NCBI GenBank assembly: GCA_937139415.1
Contig: CAKZPS010000022.1
Coordinates: 1 to 64,000, forward strand
DNA: 64,000 nt
Direction: 5' to 3'
DNA from: an uncultured bacterium
GTDB taxonomy: Bacteria; Atribacterota; Atribacteria; Atribacterales; Caldatribacteriaceae
Part shown: positions 46,251 through 55,015 of the stretch, piece after piece
Layout of the letters: every line of letters begins with the position of its first letter
Numbering within the stretch: position 1 is the stretch's first letter
The notes under the pieces: generated by a model
Told to the model about the DNA's origin: nothing
The model's database searches: none
Seen by the model: only the letters and a program-made list of their open reading frames with translations
Position numbers and translations under genes: made by a program

Positions 46251-47387
46251 TTACTCCTTCTCTGCATAAGCTTTCTTGATAGCCTCCCAGTCGGTTGGCT
46301 CTAAGGCGGGGTTGGGATAGAACTTATCAGCGTTTCCCTGCCACTCGATTCTCGGTCGAATATCCACGAATTGGGGAACCAGGTCCTTTAACCCCAACGC
46401 TAACATGACTGCGTAACGTGTTCCATACCAACCCCACTCGGGGAATCCATGCCAAGTTTCAGCAATGAGTCTTCCTTCACGAATACGTTCTACTGATTCC
46501 GGAGTGCCATCGTTGGTAAACACTCTCACTTCTGTTCTTTCCAGTCTTTCACAGGTCAACATGGCACCCAAGCCCATTTCATTGGAAGCAGCCCAGATGA
46601 AATCGAGAGTCCCCTTGGGGTTCGCAGAGAGAATGTCCTCGGTAACTTTAATAGCTTTCTCTCGATTCCAATCAGCAGGCAGGGTGGTGACGATTTCTAT
46701 CCCTGGAAATTGATCAATCACTGAGTGAAATCCTTTCAAACGTGCCGTGGAGAAGAATCCTCCTGCTACACCTTCAATGATGGCTCCCCGAAGTTTTACT
46801 TTATCTTTCAGTCCACCAATAATTTCCTGCGTGTACAAATCCTGCCAGAATTTCAAATCTAAGAAGGTATCCGGCGTAACTGGCAATGTCTCGCCCTCTC
46901 CTAAGACACCAGGACCCCCAAAGTAGTCAATGACCGCGTAAGCAGAAACGGTTCCCGCTACGGTATTATCAAACCCGATGTAACAATCAACATCTACATC
47001 GGCAATAGGCTCAAGAAGGTTGACTACGATAACCGGAATACCTGCTGCCTTAGCCTTTTGCAGAGCTGGTTTCACCACTTCTACTTCAATTGGCGAGATG
47101 GCAATAACGTTCACTTTTCTTTGAATGAAGTCTTCTATGATCGCAATCTGGTCTGCAAAAGCGGTATGTGATGCAGGCGCTCTGGTAACAATAGTGACCG
47201 GGATACCATGGTTACGCGCGTCTTCGGCACCTTTTTCAAAGAAGTCGGTGGCGGTTTTGAAAACTCCAGTAATATCAGGAGGAGTCCATCCAATGACGAT
47301 TTCAGGTATTTTTTCCTGAGCCCAAGTCAAACCAACCCATCCAACACACACCAAACCGACTAATAGCCAAACGAACTTTCTCACCAC
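46251..47387 (-). CDS. Periplasmic sugar-binding protein (locus A)
   Basis: About 378 residues. A signal peptide (MRKFVWLLVGLVCVGWVGLTWAQ region, cleaved after about residue 23) precedes a type I periplasmic-binding domain with FFEKGAEDARNHG, VNVIAISPIEVE and IPVIVVN segments. The ligand cannot be named. Of three possible starts (ATG 47393, GTG 47387, GTG 47384), GTG 47387 has the best spacing to AAGGGGG. First structural gene after the GntR gene. Confidence 0.88.
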   Translation of the reverse strand: MVRKFVWLLVGLVCVGWVGLTWAQEKIPEIVIGWTPPDITGVFKTATDFFEKGAEDARNHGIPVTIVTRAPASHTAFADQIAIIEDFIQRKVNVIAISPIEVEVVKPALQKAKAAGIPVIVVNLLEPIADVDVDCYIGFDNTVAGTVSAYAVIDYFGGPGVLGEGETLPVTPDTFLDLKFWQDLYTQEIIGGLKDKVKLRGAIIEGVAGGFFSTARLKGFHSVIDQFPGIEIVTTLPADWNREKAIKVTEDILSANPKGTLDFIWAASNEMGLGAMLTCERLERTEVRVFTNDGTPESVERIREGRLIAETWHGFPEWGWYGTRYAVMLALGLKDLVPQFVDIRPRIEWQGNADKFYPNPALEPTDWEAIKKAYAEKE

Positions 47388-47454
47388 GTCCATCCCCCTT
47401 TCGTCAATCATTCACTTGAGAAAACAAAAATGCCTAATGTGCTCCTTGTCCTCT

Positions 47455-48201
47455 TTACAGTTTGTTCATCACCTCCACCTTTACCCTCCCTTTGTCCCCT
47501 CGAAAACGAGACTGGAAGAAGTCCATGATGACTCCGCTCTCGGTAAAAGTAATATTTTCCATGAGCAAAATCGGCGCCCCAGGACTTATCTTCAAGAAAG
47601 AAGCGTCAACTTCATCGGCAATGGACACTTCCAGAGCAATTTCTGCTCGATACGGTTTCAAGCCATACTTCTCCGAGAGCAAGTGGTATAACGACTGATC
47701 CGTCAAATCTTCTTCTACGAGATGGGGACAAAGAGTATAGGGGATATGATTTTGGACACGCACCACCGGCTCGTTTTCCACGAAACGGAGTCTCTCAATA
47801 TGAATAATTTGGTCATGAGGTTCAAGACCAAGAAAACGGGCCACTCTTTTACCAGCTTCCTTTACCTCCATGCTCAATACTGTGGTTTTTACCGTTAAGC
47901 CTCTTTCAGCCATGTCATCGTAAAAAGTCACAAAACGTTGGACAAAGCCGTAGTTGATTTTAGGTTTTGAGATATACGTTCCTCGTCCTTTTTCCCGAAC
48001 CAAAAACCCCTCATGCACTAAGTCCTTAATAGCCTGTCGAACTGTAGGCCTACTGATGCCATACCGCTCAGAAAGCTCCCGTTCTGAGGGCAAAAGGTCA
48101 CCCGGCTTAAAGATCCCCTCTTCAATTTGCTCCCGCAACATTTCTTTCAACTGATAGTAGAGGGGTATCGGTACATTTCTATTCAATCGTCGTTCTGTCA
48201 A
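47455..48201 (-). CDS. GntR-family regulator with UTRA domain (locus A)
   Basis: About 248 residues. The N-terminal winged helix-turn-helix is complete (LPSERELSERYGISRPTVRQA, then GFLVREKGRGTYIS). The C-terminal UTRA ligand-binding domain is of the HutC/FarR group (RLRFVENEPVVRV, YHLLSEKYGL). It probably represses the operon it heads and is released by a pathway metabolite. TTG at 48199-48201 lies seven bases after AAGGGGG; an earlier TTG at 48207 is too close to that site. It is followed after about 65 bases by the binding protein gene. Confidence 0.88.
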   Translation of the reverse strand: MTERRLNRNVPIPLYYQLKEMLREQIEEGIFKPGDLLPSERELSERYGISRPTVRQAIKDLVHEGFLVREKGRGTYISKPKINYGFVQRFVTFYDDMAERGLTVKTTVLSMEVKEAGKRVARFLGLEPHDQIIHIERLRFVENEPVVRVQNHIPYTLCPHLVEEDLTDQSLYHLLSEKYGLKPYRAEIALEVSIADEVDASFLKISPGAPILLMENITFTESGVIMDFFQSRFRGDKGRVKVEVMNKL

Positions 48202-48262
48202 GGTCAAGCCCCCTTATCCATTCAGGAAATACGTCATAAGGTACTATTGTATTTACCAACTT

Positions 48263-48291
48263 ATTAAACCATATTCATCTCCTTCTGTCAA
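48263..48291 (-). promoter_or_regulatory. Promoter of locus A operon
   Basis: Minus strand TTGACA (48286-48291), 17 bases, TTTAAT (48263-48268), about 60 bases before the GntR start. The adjoining stretch GTAAATACAATAGTAC downstream of the -10 is AT-rich with GTA/TAC ends and may hold the regulator's site, but it is not a clear palindrome. Confidence 0.72.
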
Positions 48292-48299
48292 TGTTAATG

Positions 48300-49190
48300 C
48301 AAGTATGGGTATCTCTTCCCCTATTCTCAAGAATATAATAATTGCCCATCCCCATAATGATACGATAATGGTTTCAGTGGCATCCTAAGAATTGGGCTTC
48401 AAAAACAATATGGTGACCTTCCCTAAAAGTTTCAAAGAGGGAGAAAGCTACCATGCAAGAGCAGAACACGGGAAAATTATAAGGAAAGTAGGATAGAACA
48501 CCTCTTCCTATACCTTCCAATCTTTTGAGTTCCTTTCTGCTCACCGATACTGGTCTTGGGCTTCTAAAAGCTCAACCAGGATACCTTTCATCGTTCGGTT
48601 CAAGGTCCTCCACAGATTTCTTGAGGATGAGAACATCAGTATCTCCTACAAGAGTTTTAACAACAACCTTCATGACCCTCTCCAATCCTTCGAAAATATG
48701 ATGTACTCTCTCCATGAGATCTCGCCTCTCTCAGAGGTTTGGTGCTTTGGATATACCATGAAGACTGGATGGTGAAACCTCTCTTTTCTTGTTGCTTGCA
48801 AATATTCCTTTTAAAACTCCTCCGATAAATTTATGCTAATACTCCCGAAAAAGCAAAGCATGAACGGAATCTTCTTCCAAAACTTCATTCTACCTGAGAT
48901 TGCTCTTTCTTGCTGAAACCTCGAGAATTTGGCGGTGGATTCTTCCCGTCGCTCTCAGGTAAAGTACTTCGAGCTGAGAATCCTACCGTACTTCCTTCGT
49001 TTTTCTCCTCCACGATCGGACGCCCCGACTCACTATATTCCCTTTTCCATGCTTTAGAAAATTGGAAGGAGGGCATGGTTTTTACAAAATGCTATACCAT
49101 ACATTGGGCAGTGAAGTCTTTTTATTCCTTCCACAATAGATGATTCTCTAAGACCCTTCCGATAAACTTACGTTGCCACATTTTCTTCCA
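48300..49190 (+). other. Long intergenic region with no intact gene
   Basis: About 1.08 kb separates the GntR gene (minus) from the plus-strand cupin gene, apart from their promoters. No intact gene with a good start and ribosome site was found. It contains short minus-strand reading frames (one at 48541-48715, another at 48885-49076) and two copies of a similar 17-base stretch, AAATTTATCGGAGGAGT near 48830 and AAGTTTATCGGAAGGGT near 49160 (minus strand), about 330 bases apart. This looks like decayed coding or mobile-element DNA. Confidence 0.4.
48541..48715 (-). pseudogene. Possible relic of an unidentified protein gene
   Basis: A 47-codon frame from the ATG at 48715 reads MERVHHIFEGLERVMKVVV and continues protein-like to EDLEPNDERYPG, then stops; in the next frame MKGILVELLEAQDQYR (48591-48541) continues in similar style. 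Together they look like one gene broken by a frameshift and shortened. I do not recognise the family. Coding nature is uncertain. Confidence 0.25.
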
Positions 49191-49230
49191 AGGTAAATTT
49201 ACTTGATATTACATTATATGTTGAAGAGTA

Positions 49231-49260
49231 TTTACTGAGAATACCAGCATACGATACAAT
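49231..49260 (+). promoter_or_regulatory. Promoter of the plus-strand cupin-SDR pair
   Basis: TTTACT (49231-49236), 18 bases, TACAAT (49255-49260). An inverted repeat GTATT-7-AATAC (49228-49244) overlaps the -35 box and could be an operator. The cupin ATG is about 30 bases downstream. Confidence 0.6.
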
Positions 49261-49289
49261 GAAAACAAAATTATGGAAGGAGGATCTTC

Positions 49290-49781
49290 ATGAAGCGACT
49301 AAAACCGGAACTCCCAAGGGCTATCTATGAGTTCCCTGATGGCCAACTGCGTTTAGTGAACTGGAAAGAAATACCTCCTATGGAGCTCGGTAACTGGGCA
49401 GGACTCCATGGAGAGATGGAAACAGAACTCATTGTCTGTCGCGAGGTAACAGGTTCCAAAATGACCGTAGTGGGGCGCTCTGTTTTTTTTCCCGGAGCAT
49501 ACCACGATCCCCACTTCCACCTCCACGCGGAAGAAGTCCTTTGGTGTTTGAGCGGCAAGGGCGTCACCGGAGGGGGGGATAAAGAGTATCTGCTCACCCC
49601 AGGAGACATTCAATTCGCTCCAGTAGGTGAAATCCACTGGCTACGGAATCCCTTCAACGAACCCTTAGAGTTCATCTGGATTTATAGCGGTGTCGCGATG
49701 CCCCAAGAAAGTGGATATGCCACTCCTGACCTTTTTGAGACCGCCATGGCCGTTATGAAAAGGGGCGAGATCCCAAAGTAG
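49290..49781 (+). CDS. Cupin-domain protein (locus B)
   Basis: 163 residues, one cupin barrel. First motif: DPHFHLHAEEVLWCLSGKG, with the His-x-His and Glu metal ligands. Second motif: LTPGDIQFAPVGEIHWLRNP, with the closing His. It could be a sugar isomerase, a sugar-acid epimerase or a binding protein; sequence alone does not decide. The ATG at 49290 follows GGAGGATC. It precedes the SDR gene by nine bases and both form a short plus-strand unit. Confidence 0.8.
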   Translation: MKRLKPELPRAIYEFPDGQLRLVNWKEIPPMELGNWAGLHGEMETELIVCREVTGSKMTVVGRSVFFPGAYHDPHFHLHAEEVLWCLSGKGVTGGGDKEYLLTPGDIQFAPVGEIHWLRNPFNEPLEFIWIYSGVAMPQESGYATPDLFETAMAVMKRGEIPK

Positions 49782-49790
49782 GAGGAAACC

Positions 49791-50603
49791 ATGAAAGAGT
49801 TGTGGGAGAAAGCCCTTGACGTCTTTTCTCTTTTTTGTCTTGACGGGAAAGTAGCTCTGGTTACCGGGGGTGGGAAGGGCCTTGGTGAGGCCATAGCCTA
49901 TGCCTTGGCGGGAGCTGGAGCTGATGTAGCGGTGGCGGGGAAAACCTTAGAGAATGTCTGTCGAGTAGCTGAAAATATTACAAAGATGGGAAGAAAATCT
50001 CTGCCCATTAAGGCCGATGTGAGAAATGAAGAAGACGTACAGAGAATGGTGGAGTCCGTTGTTCAAAAATTTGGCCGCCTTGATATTCTGGTCAATAACG
50101 CCGGGGTAGCCTCGGTACATCCCATTACTGATTTCTCTACCGAGGAATGGGAATACATCATGGATACCAATGCCAAGGGGGTCTTTCTCTGTGCTCGAGA
50201 GGCAGCAAAAGTGATGCTCAAGCAAAAAAAGGGGAAAATCATTAATATTTCTTCCTTACAAGGTTCAAGCGGAAGGGCCGGTGACCCTGCCTATGCCGCA
50301 AGCAAAGCTGCGGTAAATCTCATGACTATGGCTATGGCCTGCGAATGGGCACCATATGGAATTTGTGTAAACGCTATCGCTCCCACCTGGTGCTGGACGG
50401 ACCTTACAAAACCGATTCTGTTACAGGAAATCTTTTACGAGAGGCTCAAAGAACGCATACCGGCGCAAAGAGTAGGAAATCCGGAAGACCTCTTCGGAAT
50501 CGTGGTATTCTTAGCATCTGAGGCTTCCAACTTTGTTAACGGTGCCATCATCCCACTTGATGGGGGAGCCATTGCTTGCGACGGATTCCCTCCCGTTCCC
50601 TGA
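49791..50603 (+). CDS. Short-chain dehydrogenase, gluconate 5-dehydrogenase-like (locus B)
   Basis: 270 residues. SDR cofactor loop TGGGKGLGEA, NNAG, catalytic serine in NISSLQG, Tyr-Lys in YAASK, and C-terminal PLDGGAIACDG. The N-terminal DVFSLFCLDGKVALVTGG form is common in gluconate 5-dehydrogenases and related sugar-acid enzymes, but the substrate is not certain. Followed by a strong hairpin. Confidence 0.87.
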   Translation: MKELWEKALDVFSLFCLDGKVALVTGGGKGLGEAIAYALAGAGADVAVAGKTLENVCRVAENITKMGRKSLPIKADVRNEEDVQRMVESVVQKFGRLDILVNNAGVASVHPITDFSTEEWEYIMDTNAKGVFLCAREAAKVMLKQKKGKIINISSLQGSSGRAGDPAYAASKAAVNLMTMAMACEWAPYGICVNAIAPTWCWTDLTKPILLQEIFYERLKERIPAQRVGNPEDLFGIVVFLASEASNFVNGAIIPLDGGAIACDGFPPVP

Positions 50604-50615
50604 AAAAGTGTAAAA

Positions 50616-50649
50616 CTAAAAAGGGGCTGGATTCTATCCCAGCCCCTTT
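50616..50649. terminator. Bidirectional terminator between converging genes
   Basis: AAAGGGGCTGG (50620-50630), eight-base loop, CCAGCCCCTTT (50639-50649): an 11-pair stem. On the minus strand it is followed by TTTTTAGTTTT, so it best terminates the long minus-strand operon ending with the zinc dehydrogenase; on the plus strand it can also end the SDR transcript. Confidence 0.88.
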
Positions 50650-50656
50650 CAACCTT

Positions 50657-51721
50657 TCACGAACTCAATATTTCTCTTTTTGTCACATCTGGAGAGACAA
50701 AAATCTTGAGGAGGGCTCGGTTTTCCTTCCCCATAAGGAGAGCTGTTTCAAGTTCTTCAAGGGGGACTTTGAGGGAGAAGAGTGGACGAGGTTCTATTCG
50801 GCCGTACTCGAGGAGCTTAATGGCATCGGGCCAGTCGTTGCCCACTCCGGCGCAGGAACCTACCATACTCCGTTCGCCAAGGACAAAATCGAAGGGTTTT
50901 ACTCGTATGGTCGCGTCGGCTTCAGTGATTCCGAAAGCCGCCACCCGTCCTCCGGGGCGCGTCATAGCGATAGCCAACTCGTACGTCTCGGGGGTACCCA
51001 CCGCCTCGATGACAAAATCCGCCCCTCGTCCCTCGGTAAGCTTCTTCACCCTTTCCACCGGATCCTCAGTAGCAATATCCACGAGGTAATCAACACCCAA
51101 GATTTTTGCTTTTTCCATACGCTCTCTGTGTTTCCCAACGAGAATAACTGGGGCCGCTCCTTGGAACTTGGCAATCTGAGTATGGAGAATACCGAGCGTT
51201 CCATCACCGATAACCGCTACCGTGCTACCCAGGGTAACCTGCATCGCCTTAGCAGCGTGAATGGCACAAGATATGGGCTCCACGAAAGCACCCACTTCAA
51301 AACTAAGGGTGGAAGGAAGTTTATGCACTTGAGCAGCAGGAGCCTTCACGTACCCAGCAAAAGCGCCATCGGTATGAATGCCCAATTGTCGGAATTCGGG
51401 ACACATGAGCTTCTGCCCTCTTTTACAGTAGAAACACATACCGCAACTCATATTGATATCAGCTGTAACGTGGTCTTTGGGTTTGAGATTCTCCACCCCC
51501 TCTCCGACCTCCACGATTTCCCCGGAGAACTCGTGGCCAGGAATGAGTGGCAGGTACTCCCGGGAATACTTGCCGGTGTAAATACTGAAGTCCGTCCCAC
51601 ATATACCACAGGAACGAACCCTAATGAGGACTTCTCCCGGACCAATGCGGGGAATATCAACCTCACTAATTTCCAATCTTCCCGGTTCTAACACCACTGC
51701 CGCCCTCATTTTCCCCTGCAT
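50657..51721 (-). CDS. Zinc-dependent medium-chain dehydrogenase (locus B)
   Basis: 354 residues. Catalytic zinc ligands in CGICGTDFS and GHEFSG, structural zinc cysteines CGMCFYCKRGQKLMC, cofactor loop IGDGTLGILH. Resembles threonine/sorbitol dehydrogenase-type MDR enzymes and would oxidise a polyol, cyclitol or sugar acid. The ATG at 51719-51721 lies behind AGGAGGTG. Last gene of the operon; paralogue of the dehydrogenase at 39.3-40.3 kb but clearly divergent. Confidence 0.87.
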   Translation of the reverse strand: MQGKMRAAVVLEPGRLEISEVDIPRIGPGEVLIRVRSCGICGTDFSIYTGKYSREYLPLIPGHEFSGEIVEVGEGVENLKPKDHVTADINMSCGMCFYCKRGQKLMCPEFRQLGIHTDGAFAGYVKAPAAQVHKLPSTLSFEVGAFVEPISCAIHAAKAMQVTLGSTVAVIGDGTLGILHTQIAKFQGAAPVILVGKHRERMEKAKILGVDYLVDIATEDPVERVKKLTEGRGADFVIEAVGTPETYELAIAMTRPGGRVAAFGITEADATIRVKPFDFVLGERSMVGSCAGVGNDWPDAIKLLEYGRIEPRPLFSLKVPLEELETALLMGKENRALLKIFVSPDVTKREILSS

Positions 51722-51732
51722 CGTATCACCTC

Positions 51733-53037
51733 CTACTCTCTCGGCACAATGGTAATAGCATCAAAGGGACAAATGACCGTACACATGGCACAACTTGAAC
51801 AGTAACGCTCATCTACCTCGGGTTGACCATCTACCATAGAAATGGCAGGACAGTACGAAGCGGCGCATCGACCACACAAAGTGCATCTGTCACGGTCAAT
51901 GCTTGCCTTGTAGTAGTAGAACTCTACTTCCGTAGAAGCCTTAAGGTACTTGAGTCCTAACCCTTTAAAATCCTCAATCTTCTGGTAACCACATTTCTTC
52001 ATGTACTCCTCAAGCCACTTATTGGTCTTGGAGATAAAGTCTATGCCGTGAAGTACAATTCCGGTAAGCGTCTGACAGGCGCCGGCACCGAGCATAATCG
52101 CCTCGGCAACGTGTTCCGGTGCAGTTATGCCTCCTCCAGCAAAGGTCTCGATATGGGGAATATTCTTCGAAATCAATGCCGTTGCTTTGTACATACTGAA
52201 ACGCAAAGCGGGGCCACCAATGTCAGAGAGAACATTGGCATCATCGCTTAAAGCGGGATACTTACCTCTTCCCCCGTTCCAGATATCCGGCGGGGGAACA
52301 ACAAAATACTTATGGGTAGTAACCACAAAGCGAGCACCAAGATTTGCCGCTTCCTCCGTCAGATACAACATTCGCGGGTAACCAACCTCAGGGGTGAGCT
52401 TAAAACCTACCGGGATATTCGTTGCCTTCACACAAGCTTCAAGGACCGGAAGGAAAATCTCCGGTGCGGCTCCCATCATCATCCCCCACTTGGCTTCGGG
52501 AGGGAGCCTTTTAGCATCGAGATGTCCCATAGCTCCCACCGGACATCCAGTGTTCAACTCAATGATGTCAGGACCAAGATCAGCAACCCTTTTGGTCTGT
52601 TCTGCCCAAGCTTGGGGATTCATATCGTGGACAAGGACCTGAGCAATAACGGCTACGCCTTTGGGGAGTGCTGGACGGATCTCCTCAAGGAGTTCCTTTG
52701 CCCAGCTGAGGTAGTTAAAAAGATTTTTAGCGGTGTAGATGTGGGCGATGACTTCCCGGTGCTGCGAATCGAGAACAATCTTCATCCATCTGCCTACATA
52801 GTTCTGACCCTTAAAGAGGGTGGGGAAATCGAGCTCTCTCTCCGCTTTGGTGGGTTCACCAGGGACAAGAGCAGGAATGTAGATAAAGCCTGCTCCGGCT
52901 TCAACATATTTCATGAAAAGTTCCGCCGCCTTTTTTCCTGGAAACCATGGCTTGTCGAGGTTATGTGGAGAAACTCCAAAGGGCGAACGCACCTTCACTC
53001 CCGCCAGGGTAGTAGAGATATCAACGGTCTCGGCCAT
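51733..53037 (-). CDS. DHODH/PreA-like flavoprotein with two 4Fe-4S clusters
   Basis: 434 residues. Residues 1 to about 370 form an FMN-binding TIM barrel of the dihydroorotate/dihydropyrimidine dehydrogenase superfamily: LNTGCPVGAMGHLDAK in the position of the family NxxCPxG active-site loop, FKLTPEVGYPRM with the conserved lysine, and ETFAGGGITAPEHVAEAIMLGA as the phosphate-binding end. The C-terminal 60 residues hold two ferredoxin motifs, CTLCGRCAASYCPA and CSSCAMCTVICP. This layout matches PreA of bacterial dihydropyrimidine dehydrogenase, but no PreT partner or pyrimidine gene is near. ATG at 53035-53037 behind AGGAGG. Substrate unknown; its operon suggests a sugar- or cyclitol-derived enone or dione (inference). 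Confidence 0.82.
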   Translation of the reverse strand: MAETVDISTTLAGVKVRSPFGVSPHNLDKPWFPGKKAAELFMKYVEAGAGFIYIPALVPGEPTKAERELDFPTLFKGQNYVGRWMKIVLDSQHREVIAHIYTAKNLFNYLSWAKELLEEIRPALPKGVAVIAQVLVHDMNPQAWAEQTKRVADLGPDIIELNTGCPVGAMGHLDAKRLPPEAKWGMMMGAAPEIFLPVLEACVKATNIPVGFKLTPEVGYPRMLYLTEEAANLGARFVVTTHKYFVVPPPDIWNGGRGKYPALSDDANVLSDIGGPALRFSMYKATALISKNIPHIETFAGGGITAPEHVAEAIMLGAGACQTLTGIVLHGIDFISKTNKWLEEYMKKCGYQKIEDFKGLGLKYLKASTEVEFYYYKASIDRDRCTLCGRCAASYCPAISMVDGQPEVDERYCSSCAMCTVICPFDAITIVPRE

Positions 53038-53058
53038 AGAGGTTGACCTCCTATTCTC

Positions 53059-54033
53059 TTACTGAAAGAGTATGTCTTTTCTACCTTCATAAGGAGCCCT
53101 GATGAGTAAGGGTTTGAGGAAATCAATGGTCTTCGTTTCCCCATCTTCTCGACTCATCGTGACATCCTCGTGCTCGTAACTCAGAACGTAGTTGTATCCC
53201 ACCAAAGCGAGCTCAGCGATCACCCTCTTCCAAGGTACCGAACCCCATCCGGGGATACGGAAACGGAAACCACGGGTGATCCTATTCCAAGAACCAGTAG
53301 GAATGAGACCATCTCTGCGGACATTGTGCTCCACGATTTCCCCATCCTTGGCGTGCACGTGGTAAATCTTGGTACCTACCGCCTGGACAAAGTTGACTAC
53401 ATCAATTCCCAAATAAATGAGGTTAGCAGGGTCAAAGTTAAATCCCCACGCCGGCTTCTCTTTCATAAGCTCGAGACTCCGCTCTGCAGTGTAAATGTCG
53501 TACACAAGTTCATTAGGATGAGGTTCATGGGCGAACTTTACACCGTACTCTTGAAACTTATCGAGAATCTTTCCCCACCGCTCCGCAAACTTCTCTTCCA
53601 TTTCACTCCACCCCTTAGCATATGGCCAGGGGAAAAACCGTCCAAAGTTTTCGCATCCAATAAATCCGCACACCACAGGAACTCCAAGCTCGTGAGCCGC
53701 TTGAGCCGTTTTCATCATTCGCTCCATTCCAAAGCGAATTTTCTCTTCTGGTGTACCCTGGTAAATTCCATCGGTATCAATGCCGTGTGGTCCAAGGACG
53801 AGCTGCCCCTCTGGATGATTGCTCAAGGCCGAGATGATAAGTCCTCTCTTTTGAACCACTTCCTTGATATGCTGGGCGTAGGATTTATCTTCAAGCACCC
53901 GATCCACATCAAGATGAGGACTTCCTTTAAAAGCAGGAATCTCCACTGCTTCATATCCAAGTTTTACGGCACGATCGAGAACCTCCTCCAAAGGTTTATC
54001 CATACGGTTAGCGGTAAAATATCCAAGTTTCAC
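53059..54033 (-). CDS. Sugar phosphate isomerase/epimerase-type TIM barrel protein (IolE/xylose isomerase-like)
   Basis: 324 residues from the GTG at 54031-54033; an ATG at 54039 touches the AGGAGGG site and is less likely. Xylose-isomerase-like fold: KLGYEAVEIPAF near the N-terminus, a GVPVVCGFIG strand, the metal-binding EPHPNE, NFDPANLIYLGID and HVHAKDGE loops and SYEHED near the end. These supply the Glu-Asp-His-Glu metal site of the AP endonuclease family 2 group, which includes 2-keto-inositol dehydratase IolE and several keto-sugar epimerases. Exact reaction unknown. Lies between the permease and the DHODH-like gene. Confidence 0.83.
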   Translation of the reverse strand: MKLGYFTANRMDKPLEEVLDRAVKLGYEAVEIPAFKGSPHLDVDRVLEDKSYAQHIKEVVQKRGLIISALSNHPEGQLVLGPHGIDTDGIYQGTPEEKIRFGMERMMKTAQAAHELGVPVVCGFIGCENFGRFFPWPYAKGWSEMEEKFAERWGKILDKFQEYGVKFAHEPHPNELVYDIYTAERSLELMKEKPAWGFNFDPANLIYLGIDVVNFVQAVGTKIYHVHAKDGEIVEHNVRRDGLIPTGSWNRITRGFRFRIPGWGSVPWKRVIAELALVGYNYVLSYEHEDVTMSREDGETKTIDFLKPLLIRAPYEGRKDILFQ

Positions 54034-54061
54034 TTCCATCCCTCCTACTCAGCGATTTCTC

Positions 54062-55012
54062 TCACTCTTTAACTTTATAAGCAGCTACAACCACAATCAC
54101 TACGATACCCTTTATAATCCACTGCCAGAAGCCCGAAACGCCCAGGAGATTCAGAATATTGTTGATGAGAGCAATGATAAGAACTCCGGCAATAGTCCCT
54201 TCAATACCTCCTTTTCCTCCGGCAAGCGATGTTCCCCCAATAAGTACGGCGGTAATGGACTCAAGTTCAAATCCCTGACCCATCAGAGGGTCTCCAATAC
54301 CCAAGCGGCTGGCAAGAAAAAGTCCAGTTAGAGCAGCCATGAATCCCGAAATGACATACACCGCTACCTTGGCCACTGACACACGAATACCGCTCAAGCG
54401 AGCGATTTCTTGATTTCCTCCTATCGCGTACACATGGAGTCCTAATCCGGTCCGACGGAGAAGAAAAAGAAAAAAGGAGAGGAGAATAACCCAAAAAACA
54501 AAGGCAAACGGTATAGCTCCCAACTGTCCATTAGCAAAGAACATAAAACCTCTTGTGACTCCTCCAACGGGTTTTTTGGTATAGAGGAGCACACTCCCTT
54601 GGAGGATAGCCGACATAGCTAAAGTAGCAATGAAGGGAGGCACACGAAGATAAGCCACAAGCGTTCCATTGGTCAAACCCACGAGAACACCAATCCCCAG
54701 AACGAGAAACACGATAGGAAAAACAAGGGTAGGATTTCCGATCATGATTCCTGAGGTGAGACATGCCGCAAGGCTTATGAGAGAACCGACCGAGAGATCA
54801 ATACCTCCCGAGAGGATGACAATGGTCTGACCGATACCTACAATGCCAAAAGCCACAGCCTGCCGTAAAAGATTGGAGATATTATATACCGTCCGGAACT
54901 GAGGAGCAGTAGAAGCAGCAAAGACGAAAAAGACGAAGAGAATAACATACACAAAAAAAAGTGTCGGATTACCTCGCAAAATCCTCTGTATAAGCGTCAC
55001 CATATTCCTCAC
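54062..55012 (-). CDS. Ribose-type ABC transporter permease 2 (locus B)
   Basis: 316 residues, about nine helices, RbsC family: LSGGIDLSVGSLISLAA, AIGGNQEIARLSGIRVSVAK and AVLIGGTSLAGGKGGIEGT. GTG at 55010-55012 follows GAGAGG by six bases; an ATG three codons later is possible. Coded after the ATPase; a second, different permease gene lies at 57.7 kb in the same operon. Confidence 0.9.
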   Translation of the reverse strand: MRNMVTLIQRILRGNPTLFFVYVILFVFFVFAASTAPQFRTVYNISNLLRQAVAFGIVGIGQTIVILSGGIDLSVGSLISLAACLTSGIMIGNPTLVFPIVFLVLGIGVLVGLTNGTLVAYLRVPPFIATLAMSAILQGSVLLYTKKPVGGVTRGFMFFANGQLGAIPFAFVFWVILLSFFLFLLRRTGLGLHVYAIGGNQEIARLSGIRVSVAKVAVYVISGFMAALTGLFLASRLGIGDPLMGQGFELESITAVLIGGTSLAGGKGGIEGTIAGVLIIALINNILNLLGVSGFWQWIIKGIVVIVVVAAYKVKE

Positions 55013-55015
55013 CTA

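Noticed and set aside
48885-49143. Overlapping reading frames of 63 and 77 codons on opposite strands as genes
   Set aside because: No ribosome binding site or recognisable domain, odd composition, and both lie in the decayed region; treated as relic or chance.
50576-51691. 371-codon plus-strand frame opposite the zinc dehydrogenase
   Set aside because: Mirror of a strongly conserved dehydrogenase; it crosses the terminator and lacks any known domain.
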